Positions 10,651 through 19,186 are shown, numbered from the stretch's first letter. The stretch: 64,000 nucleotides of DNA from Hymenobacter sp. H14-R3 (GCF_030063445.1 NZ_JASITD010000002.1:140334-204333), one strand, 5' to 3'. Numbers and translations: made by a program. The notes: a model not told the origin generated them from the letters alone.

Positions 10651-11289
10651 ATGCCCCCTCCTACCCTGCCTGCCTGCCACTTATTGATATTTGCCCGCGA
10701 GCCGGTGTTGGGCCGCGTCAAAACCCGGCTGGCGGCGGGTATTGGGGAGGCGGCGGCGCTCGCCGTGTACCGCGAGCTGCTGGCCCTGACGGCGGCGGCC
10801 GTGGCGGTGGCGCAGGTGCCCGCCACCGTTTGGCTGGCGGAAGCGCCGGCCGAGGGCGACCCCACCCAGCCCCGGCCCGAGTGGCCCGGCCTGCCCTGGC
10901 GCGTGCAGCCGGCCGCCGGCTCGCTCGGGGCGCGTATGGCGCAGGCCTTTAGCGAAGCCTTCGCGGCGGGCGCGGGCCGGGTGGTTGTTATCGGCACCGA
11001 TTGCCCCGGCCTGAGCACGGAGCTGCTGCGACAGGCTTTCGACCAGCTACTAAGCCACGACCTGGTGGCAGGCCCGGCCGACGACGGCGGCTACTACCTG
11101 CTGGGTATGAATAAGTTGGAGGCCGAGCTATTCGCCAACAAAGACTGGAGCACTGCCACCGTGCTGCCCGATACCCTGGCCGACGCCGCCCGCCTGGGCC
11201 TACGCGTGGCCCAGCTGCCCACGCTGCACGACGTAGACTCGGCCCAGGACCTGGCTACCTGGCGAAGGAGTGAGTTGATGAAGGAGTGA
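10651..11289 (+). CDS. TIGR04282/DUF2064 glycosyltransferase-like protein, arsenosugar-associated
   Basis: A 212-residue CofC/MobA-like GT-A protein. The N-terminus 'LLIFAREPVLGRVKTRLAAGIG' is the nucleotide-binding signature of DUF2064, followed by 'VVVIGTDCPGLSTELL' and 'LVAGPADDGGYYLLGMN', which hold the metal and sugar-binding acidic residues. The family was named rSAM/selenodomain-associated transferase 1 for its link to ArsS. It may activate or transfer a sugar, or load a nucleotide onto a phospho-compound. Its last codons lie inside an inverted repeat shared with the convergent gene. Confidence 0.87.
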   Translation: MPPPTLPACHLLIFAREPVLGRVKTRLAAGIGEAAALAVYRELLALTAAAVAVAQVPATVWLAEAPAEGDPTQPRPEWPGLPWRVQPAAGSLGARMAQAFSEAFAAGAGRVVVIGTDCPGLSTELLRQAFDQLLSHDLVAGPADDGGYYLLGMNKLEAELFANKDWSTATVLPDTLADAARLGLRVAQLPTLHDVDSAQDLATWRRSELMKE

Positions 11290-11350
11290 GTGAATTGCGG
11301 TCACCATAATGCGCCCTTGAACATATCAATTCACTCCTTCACCATCTCAC
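11270..11350. repeat. Inverted repeat spanning the 3' ends of two convergent genes
   Basis: The left arm at 11270-11296 and right arm at 11328-11350 share GTGAG-TG-TGAAGGAGTGA and TGAATT. Because the genes converge, each arm encodes the C-terminus of one protein: 'SELMKE' in the TIGR04282 protein and 'SEMVKE' in the membrane glycosyltransferase. It should also act as a bidirectional terminator. Confidence 0.7.
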
Positions 11351-12665
11351 TATTCACCCATTCCCAGGCGGCCCAGGCGAGCACGATGCCATATTCGAGG
11401 GTGAGCAACAGACCGCTTTCGGTGTATGCGGTGGTGCGGTAGGCCGCATAGGACAGTATTGCCAGCCCGCCCCACACCCGCGCGTAGCGTAGGGGCGAGA
11501 AGCAGCTGAGCGCCACCAGCGGCACCAGGTACCAGGGGTGCACAATGGTGGCCAGCGCGAAGTAGCCGCTGAGCGTGAGCAGCAGCAGTTGCGGCACCGC
11601 CGCCAGCCGAGGCCGGCCCGCTCGCCGCGCCAGCCCAAAAGCCAGGTACGCCGCGCCCAGCCCCAGTAGCGGCCCCAGCCCCCCCACCAAGTCAACGCCC
11701 GTCAGCCATTTACCCAGGCCCAGCAGCAGGTAGAATATGCTGGCATTGAACTCGAAGCTCTGGAAGTATAAGTCGAGGCTGAGGCCGATGTGCAGCAGCA
11801 AACTCCACGACAGGTAGGGCAAAAACAGGAGCCCCAGGCTGCCCGCCAGCACGCCCAGAAACCACCGGAAGCGCCGCCGCCCCAGCTGCCGGGCCAGCAG
11901 CGGCAGGGCCAGCAGCGGCAGCAGCTTGCTGGCCACCGCCAGGGCCAGCGCGCCGGCCGCCAGCCGGGTGCGGCGGCGCACTAGCAGGGCGCCCGTTAGC
12001 AGCAAAAAGGCTACTACCACGCCCTCCATGTGCACGTTGCCGGCCACTTCTACCACTACCAGCGGGTGCAGCAGGTAGGCCAGGGCGCGGCGGGCGGGCC
12101 AGCCCGCCAGGGGCAACAGCCAGATTAGCAGGGCTGCCGCGCCCGCATCGGCCAGCAGCAGGGCCAGGCGCACCACCACCAGAAAGCCGGTTTCGGAGGT
12201 TGGAAACACCGCGGCGGCCACCTGGTACAGGCCCTGGGCCACGGGCGGATACACCGAGAAATAAGTGGGCGAGTTGAGGTGCGGCAGCAGGCGGCGCAGC
12301 TCGCCCAGGGGCAGGGCGGCCGAGTCGGTGGGCGGGTGCTGGAGCAGCTGCCGGGGCGTTTCGGCAAAGGGGCTATGGCCGTGGCTGGCCAGCAGGCCAT
12401 CCCAGCGGAAGCGGTAAAAATCGTCGCTCAGCGCCGGGGTGGCGGGCAGCCACAGCAGCCGAAACACCAGCGCCGCGCCCAGCCCCCAGCGTAGCGGCAG
12501 CCGCGTGTGCAGCAGCCACGCGTAGGCCGCGCCCGCCACCGCAAAGAGCAGTACCAGCTGCCCAAAATGCGCCCGCGGCGTGGCGTAGGCCAGGCCCCAG
12601 TAGGCTGCGCCCGTGAGCAGCAGCGCCAGCAGCTGGCTGAGGCGAAGCAGAATAGAGAGGGACAA
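11331..12665 (-). CDS. GT-C type polytopic glycosyltransferase (GT87-like)
   Basis: A 444-residue integral membrane protein with about ten to twelve hydrophobic segments. The stretch 'SDDFYRFRWDGLLASHGHSPF' after the second or third helix resembles the catalytic first loop of polyprenyl-phosphate-mannose-dependent transferases (acidic pair, then Y-R-x-x-WDG). 'FSVYPPVAQGLYQ' and 'HPWYLVPLV' are also typical of GT87/DUF2029 enzymes. It starts with TTG at 12665. The adjacent upstream GT2 resembles a polyprenyl-phosphate-sugar synthase, so the two may form a donor-maker and donor-user pair. Substrate unknown. Confidence 0.8.
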   Translation of the reverse strand: MSLSILLRLSQLLALLLTGAAYWGLAYATPRAHFGQLVLLFAVAGAAYAWLLHTRLPLRWGLGAALVFRLLWLPATPALSDDFYRFRWDGLLASHGHSPFAETPRQLLQHPPTDSAALPLGELRRLLPHLNSPTYFSVYPPVAQGLYQVAAAVFPTSETGFLVVVRLALLLADAGAAALLIWLLPLAGWPARRALAYLLHPLVVVEVAGNVHMEGVVVAFLLLTGALLVRRRTRLAAGALALAVASKLLPLLALPLLARQLGRRRFRWFLGVLAGSLGLLFLPYLSWSLLLHIGLSLDLYFQSFEFNASIFYLLLGLGKWLTGVDLVGGLGPLLGLGAAYLAFGLARRAGRPRLAAVPQLLLLTLSGYFALATIVHPWYLVPLVALSCFSPLRYARVWGGLAILSYAAYRTTAYTESGLLLTLEYGIVLAWAAWEWVNSEMVKE

Positions 12666-12705
12666 TGTTCGTAAAAAACTAAAAGCAAAGCTATTGACGC
12701 CTACT

Positions 12706-12736
12706 CCGGTCCGCCGGCTTTTTCAGCCGGCCGACC
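12706..12736. repeat. GC-rich hairpin, upstream of the GT-C gene
   Basis: CCGGCT-TTTTC-AGCCGG with flanking GGTC/GACC. It is related in inverted orientation to the hairpin at 12974. Between 12666 and 13013 there is no gene; the stretch holds only these hairpins and the family B repeat. Confidence 0.55.
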
Positions 12737-12776
12737 AGTTTTCGTTGCCAACCAGTCGTAGATTAATGCTGCTGTT

Positions 12777-12885
12777 ACGCAGTGAGGTGTAGCGCGGACT
12801 TTGTAGTCCGCGGTCCCGCACCAATGGGTTAGCTTTCCCGGCGCAGGGCTGCGGACTACAAAGTCCGCGCTACACCTCACTGCGT
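12777..12885. repeat. Perfect 35-bp-arm hairpin, family B (GTAGCGCGGACT type)
   Basis: Arms 12777-12811 and 12851-12885 are perfect inverted copies around a 39-base loop. The core GTAGCGCGGACT...AGTCCGC recurs at 32626 and 33283. It lies in the 348-base stretch between the two minus-strand glycosyltransferase genes, in which no gene is seen. Confidence 0.85.
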
Positions 12886-12973
12886 CACCTCATTTAAGGC
12901 ACTGCTTATCAGTAGGTTACTAACTGATTTTCGTTTCTATAGATTAATAGAGCGCGGCTGCTAACAACGACAA

Positions 12974-13006
12974 CCGGCCCGCCGGCTGAAAAAGCCGGCG
13001 GGCCGG
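12974..13006 (-). terminator. Strong GC-rich hairpin at the 3' end of the GT2 gene
   Basis: Arms CCGGCCCGCCGGCT and AGCCGGCGGGCCGG with the loop GAAAA. On the minus strand it begins eight bases after the GT2 stop codon. The T-run sits in the loop, not behind the stem, so it could slow or terminate transcription or protect the mRNA end. Confidence 0.55.
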
Positions 13007-13013
13007 ACCGGTA

Positions 13014-13745
13014 CTACCAGTACTTGAAAATCGTCCACAAAATCTTGTAGCCGGCCCCAATGGTGCCGCGCACCGTGCCCGACACCTTGCTCACGCCGAT
13101 GCGGCGGCGGTAGCGCACGGGCACCTCGACCACGCGCAGGCCCAGGCGGGCGGCTTTCACCTGCATTTCTACCGTCCAGCCGTAGTTGGTATCCACCATG
13201 CCGATGCGGGCCAGCGCGTCGGCCCGTACGGCGCGGAAGGGGCCCAGGTCGGTGTGGGTGCCGCCGTAGCGCAGGCGCAATAACCAGGCGGCCAGCCAGT
13301 TGCCGAAGCGCTGCTGGGGTAGCAGGGCACCACGCTCGCGCTGGCCCAGCGCCCGCGAGCCGATAACCAACTCGGCCCCGCCGCTAAGGATGGGGGCCAG
13401 CAGGGCGGGCATTTCCTCGGGAAAATCGGAATGGTCGCCGTCCAGAAACACGATGATTTCCGGGGTTTGGGCGGCGGGCTGGGCGGCGTAGTAGGCCAGC
13501 CCGGCCAGGCAGGCCTGGCCGTAGCCGGGGCGCGGCTCGGCTACTACGGTGGCCCCGGCGGCGCGGGCGGCGGCGGCGGTGGTATCGGTCGAGGCATTGT
13601 CTACCACCACTACTTCCTGCACCAGGCCGGTGGGTATCTCACTCAGTACCAATGCGATGGATTTCTCCTCGTTGTGGGCCGGAATGAGCACGGCAATGCG
13701 GGGCGGGGCGGCAGTCAAGGGCAAGTGGGACACGGGGGGAGCCAC
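13014..13745 (-). CDS. Family 2 glycosyltransferase, polyprenyl-phosphate-sugar synthase-like
   Basis: A 243-residue cytoplasmic GT2 starting with GTG at 13745. Motifs: 'IAVLIPAHNEEKSIALVL', 'VVVVDNASTDTT', DxD 'FLDGDHSDFPEEM' and the acceptor loop 'LGPFRAVRADAL'. The arrangement, with 'GQRERGALLPQQRFGN' before it and 'VRYRRRIGVSKVSGT' near the end, is that of DPM1/UgtP-like transferases that put a sugar on a polyprenyl or glycerol lipid phosphate. It has no C-terminal membrane helices. It sits between arsO and a GT-C enzyme, and may supply that enzyme's lipid-linked donor. Confidence 0.85.
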   Translation of the reverse strand: MAPPVSHLPLTAAPPRIAVLIPAHNEEKSIALVLSEIPTGLVQEVVVVDNASTDTTAAAARAAGATVVAEPRPGYGQACLAGLAYYAAQPAAQTPEIIVFLDGDHSDFPEEMPALLAPILSGGAELVIGSRALGQRERGALLPQQRFGNWLAAWLLRLRYGGTHTDLGPFRAVRADALARIGMVDTNYGWTVEMQVKAARLGLRVVEVPVRYRRRIGVSKVSGTVRGTIGAGYKILWTIFKYW

Positions 13746-13822
13746 AAAGAAAGCGGGTGGCGCGCCGGGGCGGGGGCCGGCGCACCGCGCTTGCTTCTCA
13801 AAAGCATTTATCCAACAACTAC

Positions 13823-14875
13823 TTAGCCCAAAAAATCCTTAATTTCTACCACCGTGGCGCGGGCCGAGCGGCCCACCCCAATGAGCGTGGCCGAGGCAAA
13901 GCCCGTCCAGCTGCCGTAGCCCACCAGCCAAAGCCCCGGCAGCGCCAGGGCGCGGGTGCCGGCCGTGGCCACGCGCCCATCGGGCCCCACCAGCCCGAGC
14001 CCGCCCAAAAAGCCCAGCGCCGGCCGGAAGCCCGTGCACCAGATAACGGCGTCGAACGCTTCGGACCGGCCATCGGGCCACACCACGCCGGTGGCGGTGA
14101 AGCGCGCCGGCGGGCGCACGCTGTGCAGCACACCGCGCGCACGGGCCGCCCGCACCTCGGGCACCATCACTACGTCGCCGAGGCTGGGGGGCGGGCTGGC
14201 CGCGGGGCCGGCCTGGTAGCGCTGGGTGGCCTGGGCGAAAAGCACGCGCCCATCCACCTCATCGGGTAGCAGGCGCGGGGGGCGCTCGGTGGCCCAGGTG
14301 GTGCGGGCCACCCGCGACACGTCGGCCAAAATCTGGGCCCCCGAGTTGCCGCCGCCCACCACCAGCACGCGCTGCCCGGCAAAGGCCGCCGCCCGGCGGT
14401 AGTGCGCCGAGTGCAGCTGCTCGCCGCCGAACAGCGCCCGGCCATCGTACTCAGGGATAAAGGGCTGGCCCCACGAGCCGGTGGCCGCCACCACGGCCCG
14501 CGCCTGCCAGTTGCCCTGGTCGGTAGCCACCACGAAGCCGGCCCCGGCGCGCGCCACCGCCGCCACGCGCACCGGCCGGTGCACGGGCAGCGCGTAGCGG
14601 CGCTCGTAGTCAGTGAGATACGCTGCCACCGCGTCGCGGGGCGGGAACTCGGGGCCGCCGGGGGCCGGGCGGGGCATGGGCCAGCCGGGCAGCGAGTTGG
14701 CCTCGGCCGGTGAAAACAGGTGCAGCGCATCCCAGCCGTGGGGCCACGCGCCGCCGGGCCGCGGCTGGTCGTCGAGCAGGGCAAACGAGTAGCCCGCCCG
14801 GCGCAGGTAGTAGCCCACGGCCAGCCCGCTTTGCCCCGCGCCAATTACCACTATATCAACTGTTTGCAAATCCAT
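13823..14875 (-). CDS. arsO: ArsO-like NAD(P)/FAD-dependent monooxygenase
   Basis: A 350-residue flavoprotein. The start at 14875 ([17 protein letters not shown]) is seven bases after the arsC stop. It has two dinucleotide-binding motifs: '[12 protein letters not shown]' near the N-terminus for FAD and '[11 protein letters not shown]' near residue 165 for NADPH, plus '[11 protein letters not shown]' and a C-terminal '[10 protein letters not shown]'. This is the flavin monooxygenase (YczJ/CzcO-like) class called ArsO in ars operons, where it is thought to oxidise organoarsenicals or act with other Ars proteins. It is the last gene of the arsR-led minus-strand group by position; the GT2 gene follows 77 bases later. 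Confidence 0.85.
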   Translation of the reverse strand: MDLQTVDIVVIGAGQSGLAVGYYLRRAGYSFALLDDQPRPGGAWPHGWDALHLFSPAEANSLPGWPMPRPAPGGPEFPPRDAVAAYLTDYERRYALPVHRPVRVAAVARAGAGFVVATDQGNWQARAVVAATGSWGQPFIPEYDGRALFGGEQLHSAHYRRAAAFAGQRVLVVGGGNSGAQILADVSRVARTTWATERPPRLLPDEVDGRVLFAQATQRYQAGPAASPPPSLGDVVMVPEVRAARARGVLHSVRPPARFTATGVVWPDGRSEAFDAVIWCTGFRPALGFLGGLGLVGPDGRVATAGTRALALPGLWLVGYGSWTGFASATLIGVGRSARATVVEIKDFLG

Positions 14876-14882
14876 GAAATAG

Positions 14883-15308
14883 CTAGTTGGCCCCGAAGTG
14901 CGCCTGCGCAAAGTTGTGGGCGTAGGCCTTCACCTCGTCGCGCACGGCCCGAAACTGCTGCATAATCTCGTCGTCGGTGCCGGTGGCTTTGGCGGGGTCG
15001 GGGAAGTTGTGGTGCAGCTTTTGAGCCGGCGAGGGCAACACTGGGCAGGCCTCGTGGGCGTGGTCGCACACCGTGAGTACGTAGGCGAACGGCACGGCGG
15101 CGTACTCGGCCACGTGGTTGCTGGTGTGGTGGCTAATGTCCACGCCGTCTTCGGCCATCACGCGCACGGCGCGGGGGTTGAGGCCGTGGGTTTCGATGCC
15201 CGCCGAATACACGGTGGCGCGGTTGCCCAGCGCTTGCTGGAGGTAGCCTTGCAGCAGCTGGCTGCGGCACGAGTTGCCGGTGCACAGCACCAAGATGTCA
15301 TGTTTCAT
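14883..15308 (-). CDS. arsC: Arsenate reductase, LMW phosphatase type
   Basis: A 141-residue protein of the low-molecular-weight tyrosine phosphatase fold. The P-loop 'CTGNSCRS' (Cys9 to Cys14) binds arsenate, and the redox cysteines '[10 protein letters not shown]' (Cys81 and Cys88) form the relay characteristic of thioredoxin-coupled ArsC; the catalytic acid is in 'FPDPAKATG'. It reduces As(V) to As(III), the substrate of Acr3 and of ArsM. Between it and acr3 are 107 bases without a gene, containing a GC-rich dyad. Confidence 0.93.
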   Translation of the reverse strand: MKHDILVLCTGNSCRSQLLQGYLQQALGNRATVYSAGIETHGLNPRAVRVMAEDGVDISHHTSNHVAEYAAVPFAYVLTVCDHAHEACPVLPSPAQKLHHNFPDPAKATGTDDEIMQQFRAVRDEVKAYAHNFAQAHFGAN

Positions 15309-15415
15309 AACCTATTGTCAATCTGTAAGTTAAGTAGATGCAAAGCGCCTGTCCCGGTCGGCCGGCGGAGCCGGAGCAGGTACCCTGCTCTGGAAATTGG
15401 GCTAATCACAAAAAA

Positions 15416-16498
15416 TCAAGCAGCTGCATAATACTTGCGCCGCAGCCAAAACGCCAGGTTGACGAGCGCAATGAGGGCCGGCACCTCAATGAGCGGGCCG
15501 ATGACGCCCGCAAACGCCTGCCCCGAATTCAGCCCAAACACGCCGATGGCCACCGCAATGGCCAGCTCGAAGTTATTGCCGGTGGCCGTGAAGGCGATGG
15601 ACACGTTTTCGGCGTAGCTCGCGCCCAGGTATTTGCCCGCCATAAAGCTGATTATGAACATGATGGCGAAATAAATGGCCAGCGGCAGCGCAATCCGCAG
15701 CACGTCGAGCGGGATGCGCACAATCAGGTCGCCCTTCAGGCTGAACATCACCACAATGGTGCCCAGCAGCGCGCTAAGCGTAATCGGACTGATGGCCGGC
15801 AGGAAAACCTGCTCGTACCAGGCGTCGCCCCGGAGGCGGCGCAGCACGAGGCGCGACAAAAAGCCCGCCGCAAACGGCAAGCCCAGGTACAGGAGCACGC
15901 TCGGGGCAATGTCGCCGATGCCGAGATGCACGGCGTAGCCCTTCAGCCCAAAATAAGGCGGCAGCACGGTGATGAACAGCCACGCCAACACGCTGTAAAA
16001 CAGCACCTGAAAGAGGGAGTTGAGCGCCACCAGCCCGGCCGCGTACTCGCGGCTGCCGTTGGCCAGGTCGTTCCACACCAGCACCATGGCAATGCAGCGC
16101 GCAATGCCAATGAGGATAACGCCCATCATGTAGTCGGGCCGGTCGGGCAGCAACCAGATGGCCAGCCCAAACATGAGCAGCGGCCCGATTATCCAGTTGA
16201 GCACCAGCGACAAGCCCACAATGCGCACGTTGCGAAAAACGCGGGGCAGCTGTTCGTACTTCACCTTGGCCAGCGGTGGGTACATCATCAGGAGGAGGCC
16301 CACGGCCAGCGGCACGTTCACGGTGCCCACCGTGAAGTAATTGATAGCCTGGTTGATATGGGGCACAAAGTAGCCCAGGCCTACGCCCAGCGCCATGGCC
16401 AGAAATATCCAGAGCGTGAGCCCCCGGTCGAGGCCGGAAAGCTTTCTTTGGGCCACTGCCGCTACGGGCGGGAGCGCTGCCTGGTTGGTCAGTTCCAT
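15416..16498 (-). CDS. acr3: ACR3-family arsenite efflux permease
   Basis: A 360-residue ten-helix membrane transporter that expels As(OH)3 driven by the proton motive force. The conserved cysteine of helix 4 is present in '[15 protein letters not shown]', and the helix 9-10 signature '[20 protein letters not shown]' is intact. It lies downstream of arsR/DUF6428 and upstream of arsC and arsO on the same strand. The ATG at 16498 gives a short cytoplasmic N-terminus before '[12 protein letters not shown]'. Confidence 0.95.
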   Translation of the reverse strand: MELTNQAALPPVAAVAQRKLSGLDRGLTLWIFLAMALGVGLGYFVPHINQAINYFTVGTVNVPLAVGLLLMMYPPLAKVKYEQLPRVFRNVRIVGLSLVLNWIIGPLLMFGLAIWLLPDRPDYMMGVILIGIARCIAMVLVWNDLANGSREYAAGLVALNSLFQVLFYSVLAWLFITVLPPYFGLKGYAVHLGIGDIAPSVLLYLGLPFAAGFLSRLVLRRLRGDAWYEQVFLPAISPITLSALLGTIVVMFSLKGDLIVRIPLDVLRIALPLAIYFAIMFIISFMAGKYLGASYAENVSIAFTATGNNFELAIAVAIGVFGLNSGQAFAGVIGPLIEVPALIALVNLAFWLRRKYYAAA

Positions 16499-16617
16499 AA
16501 AGAAAAAAGAAGAGGGCGGGGAAAGAACGAGTCAGGCCGCTGACGGCCGGGCACGGCGGGCCAGCCGAGGCTGCCAAGGGCCACCGGAGACTCGGGCTAG
16601 AGGGCAATAAAACGGGG

Positions 16618-16755
16618 CTACGCCGACTGGCCCACCGTGGGGCTGCGGCGCTCCAGCAGCAGGGTGTCGCGCCACACGCCGGCCAGCTGGGCAATGCGCT
16701 CGCGCCGGCCCACCAGCCAAAAGCCGTGGGCGGCGGCGAGGGCGTTAGTCAGCAT
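16618..16755 (-). pseudogene. Remnant of an arsN1-like GNAT acetyltransferase (3' end only)
   Basis: A 45-codon reading frame whose codons show the strong GC-rich third positions of real genes here. The product 'AHGFWLVGRRERIAQ' and 'LAGVWRDTLLLERRS' matches the last two strands of the phosphinothricin/arsinothricin N-acetyltransferase family ('GF..VG.RERI...G.WRD..LLERR'). The acetyl-CoA-binding part is missing; upstream sequence turns abruptly AT-rich and non-coding. The position, inside the ars operon between DUF6428 and acr3, is where arsN1 often sits. I read it as a truncated arsN1 relic, though a functional micro-protein cannot be excluded. Confidence 0.65.
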
Positions 16756-16811
16756 AACAAATAAGCATAACTAATTTATTATTAGCTACTTGATTACCTC
16801 TGACACACTAT

Positions 16812-17270
16812 TTAGCAACAGCCCCCGCCCGGCGTGCAGGCGGCCACCAGCAGCTGCGGCAGCACAAAGGCCGCGCTAGGGATGCCGCAGGCAGCCTGGG
16901 CCAGGCAGGCCGTTTGCTTGGGCGTGAGCAGAAAGTCGTGGCCGTCGAAGGCCAGGCCAAACTTGCCGATGGTGGCCTGCTGATACTCCACCTCAATATC
17001 CAGGTCCTCAGACCCCAGCATGCGCGCCGAGAGCTGGAGGATATGCAGAAATTTCTGCGGAGCCAGCCGATGGTCGTAGTCGCCGGCCTCCCAGAGCTGG
17101 AAGTTGGCCACGGTTTCCTTCCGCTCCACGCCGCCGCAGTCGATGAAGTGCTTGGTTACCAGGCCAACTTCCGTTACGTGGAAATGGGCCGGCAGGGCCG
17201 TGCCATCGGGCAGCCGGAAGCCAATGGCGGCGAGGCCCACCAGGGCCTGCTTCAACTCAGAGATTTTCAT
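16812..17270 (-). CDS. DUF6428-family protein of ars operons
   Basis: A 152-residue protein. The sequence 'PDGTALPAHFHVTEVGLVTKHFIDCGG' (about 19-46), with histidines spaced like a metal or cupin-like site, is the recognisable core of DUF6428, a family typical of Bacteroidota ars operons. The C-terminus is 'CTPGGGCC', giving a vicinal cysteine pair at residues 151-152 that could bind As(III). It lies 27 bases after arsR on the same strand, so co-transcription is likely. The function is not established; a thiol chaperone for arsenite is an inference. Confidence 0.85.
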   Translation of the reverse strand: MKISELKQALVGLAAIGFRLPDGTALPAHFHVTEVGLVTKHFIDCGGVERKETVANFQLWEAGDYDHRLAPQKFLHILQLSARMLGSEDLDIEVEYQQATIGKFGLAFDGHDFLLTPKQTACLAQAACGIPSAAFVLPQLLVAACTPGGGCC

Positions 17271-17297
17271 AGAAAACGAATTAGGGCAAGCCGGGGA

Positions 17298-17648
17298 TTA
17301 ACAGGCGCAGGCGTCTTCGGGGCCGCAGGCTGTGCCCGCCGTGGCTGCGCTAAAAAAAGCCGTAAACTGCTGCTGCACTTGCCGCAGCAGCTCCGTATTG
17401 AGGCAGTAGCAAACGGTGAGGCCGTCGATTTCGCCGCGTATCAAATCCAGCGCCTTCAGCTCCTGCAAGTGCTGCGACACGGTGGTGCGCGAGAGCGGCA
17501 GCTCGGCCGCGATGTCGCCCGAAATGCAGGTTTGCTTGCTGGCCAGCAGCTGAATAATGGCCACCCGCGCCGGATGGGCCAGGGCTTTGGCCACGCACGC
17601 CAGCCGCTGCTGGTCGGCGGTGAAGGCGGCGGTTTTGGCGTAGGTCAT
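17298..17648 (-). CDS. arsR: ArsR/SmtB-family arsenic-responsive repressor
   Basis: A 116-residue winged-helix repressor. The DNA-reading helix is in 'ISGDIAAELPLSRTTVSQHLQEL' (42-64) followed by the wing 'IRGEIDGLTVCYCL'. The classical ELCVCDLC sensor is absent; candidate As(III) ligands are Cys80 and Cys82 in the wing and Cys108, Cys114 and Cys116 in the tail 'ACGPEDACAC'. It begins the minus-strand ars operon and is divergent from the FAD oxidoreductase at 17834, with a perfect palindrome between them that embeds its own -7 region. Confidence 0.93.
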   Translation of the reverse strand: MTYAKTAAFTADQQRLACVAKALAHPARVAIIQLLASKQTCISGDIAAELPLSRTTVSQHLQELKALDLIRGEIDGLTVCYCLNTELLRQVQQQFTAFFSAATAGTACGPEDACAC

Positions 17649-17685
17649 GGTGTAAAAAAGCGGTAACTGGCAATCACCTTTCGTT

Positions 17686-17733
17686 CTATGACGTAAATAT
17701 ACGTCATAGGGTATCGCAAATTTACGTCATGCA
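17686..17733. promoter_or_regulatory. Probable ArsR operator with overlapping arsR promoter
   Basis: CTATGACGTA (17686-17695) and TACGTCATAG (17700-17709) form a perfect palindrome around AATA; a third half site TTACGTCAT follows at about 17722-17730. On the minus strand the palindrome contains TATATTTA, close to the -7 consensus, 47 bases before the arsR start. Binding would block arsR and could also control the divergent gene. Confidence 0.8.
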
Positions 17734-17833
17734 GAAAAACAAGACTATTTGAGGGTCCTAAACCCGGCGGCGGGGCAGGCACGTAGGTGCTTTGCCCGGC
17801 AGAGCCCGGCGGTTTGGGCGTTCTTTGCTTTCT

Positions 17834-19165
17834 ATGCACCTCGTTATCATTGGCAACGGTATTACGGGCGTTACGGCGGCCATCACGGCGCGGCGGCTCT
17901 CACCCGAGGCCCGCATCACGCTGGTAGGGGCCGAAAGTGCGCACCACTATTCGCGCCCCGCGCTCATGTACCTGTACCTGGGCCACCTGCGCTACACCGA
18001 CGTGAAGCCCTACGGCGATTGGTTCTGGCCCGAAAACCGCCTGGAGCTGGTGCACGCCGAGGCCACTGGCGTAGATACCGCCGCCCGCACCGTGCAGCTG
18101 GCCGCCGGCCCGCCCCTGGCCTACGACCACCTGCTGCTGGCCACCGGCTCGGTACCGCGCATTCCCGACTGGCCCGGCCGGCAGCTGCGCGGCGTGCAGG
18201 GCTTCTACGGCCTGCCCGACCTCGAACGCATGAGCCGCGACACCCAGGGCATCGGCCGCGCCGTGGTGGTGGGCGGCGGCCTCATTGGCGTGGAGCTGGC
18301 CGAAATGCTGCACTCGCGCGGCATCCAGGTCACGTGGCTGGTGCGCGAGGCGCGCTACTGGCAGTCGGTGCTGCCGGCCGAAGAGTCGGCCATGCTGGAG
18401 GCGCACATTCGTAACCAGCACATTGACTTGCAGTTGACTACCGAACTACGCGAGTTGCACGGCGATGCCCAGGGCCGCGTGCGAGCCGTAGTAACCACCA
18501 CTGGCCGCGAGCTGCCCGCCGAGTGGGTGGGCCTGGCCACCGGCGTGCAGCCCAACCTGGCCCTGGCCCGGGCCGCCGGCCTCGCCACCGACCGCGGCAT
18601 CCTGGTCAACGAGCTGCTCGAAACCAGCGCGGCCGGCGTGTACGCGGCCGGCGACTGCGCCCAGCACCGCCAGCCCGCCCCCGGCGAAGTGGCCGTGGAG
18701 CAGCTTTGGTATACCGGCCGCATGCAGGGCGAAACCGTAGCCCACACCCTCTGCGGCCAGCCCACGCCCTACCAGCGCGGCGAGTGGTTCAACTCGGCCA
18801 AGTTTTTCAACCTCGAATACCAGACCTACGGCCGCGTGCCCGCCCGGCCCGAAGCCGGCATCGCCAGCTTCTGCTGGCAGCACCCGAATGGAAAACACCT
18901 GCTGCGTATCAATTTCAGAGAAGCCGACCAGGCCGTGACGGGCGTAAATACCCTGGGCCTGCGCCAGCGCCAGGACGTGTGGGAGCCTTGGCTGCGCGAA
19001 AAAACGCCCATTGGCACCGTGGTAGCCCAACTGGCAGCGGCCAACTTCGATGCCGAGTTTTCGCGCCAGCACGAGCCGGCCATCCAGCGCGCGTTTGCCC
19101 AGCAGTTTCCGGGCATCGCGGTGGCGAAGCCGCGCCGCAAAAGGTTGTTTGGGCTGCTAAAGTGA
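17834..19165 (+). CDS. NAD(P)/FAD-dependent oxidoreductase of the arsenic island
   Basis: A 443-residue pyridine-nucleotide disulfide oxidoreductase-like protein. The ATG at 17834 gives 'MHLVIIGNGITGVTAA' (FAD motif at the very N-terminus); 'LLATGSVPRIPDWPG' and the NAD motif 'VVVGGGLIGVELAEML' follow, and 'VYAAGDCAQH' is the second FAD-binding motif. No CxxxxC redox disulfide is present, so it resembles nitrite-reductase-type or ferredoxin/rubredoxin reductases. A C-terminal extension of about 120 residues has no clear match. It is divergent from arsR and followed 81 bases later by a Fe-S membrane protein, a possible electron acceptor. Confidence 0.85.
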   Translation: MHLVIIGNGITGVTAAITARRLSPEARITLVGAESAHHYSRPALMYLYLGHLRYTDVKPYGDWFWPENRLELVHAEATGVDTAARTVQLAAGPPLAYDHLLLATGSVPRIPDWPGRQLRGVQGFYGLPDLERMSRDTQGIGRAVVVGGGLIGVELAEMLHSRGIQVTWLVREARYWQSVLPAEESAMLEAHIRNQHIDLQLTTELRELHGDAQGRVRAVVTTTGRELPAEWVGLATGVQPNLALARAAGLATDRGILVNELLETSAAGVYAAGDCAQHRQPAPGEVAVEQLWYTGRMQGETVAHTLCGQPTPYQRGEWFNSAKFFNLEYQTYGRVPARPEAGIASFCWQHPNGKHLLRINFREADQAVTGVNTLGLRQRQDVWEPWLREKTPIGTVVAQLAAANFDAEFSRQHEPAIQRAFAQQFPGIAVAKPRRKRLFGLLK

Positions 19166-19186
19166 TGCACGCCCCATTGCCCTCCG

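Noticed and set aside
12666-13013. CRISPR array
   Set aside because: The repeats are single hairpins of different families, with no regular spacing or spacers.
15338-16543. 401-codon frame antisense to acr3
   Set aside because: Acr3 is unmistakable; the antisense product is His/Gln/Arg-rich and lacks any recognisable domain.
16395-16610. Plus-strand frame upstream of acr3
   Set aside because: It lies over the acr3 5' end and the arsN remnant, and has no protein-like composition.
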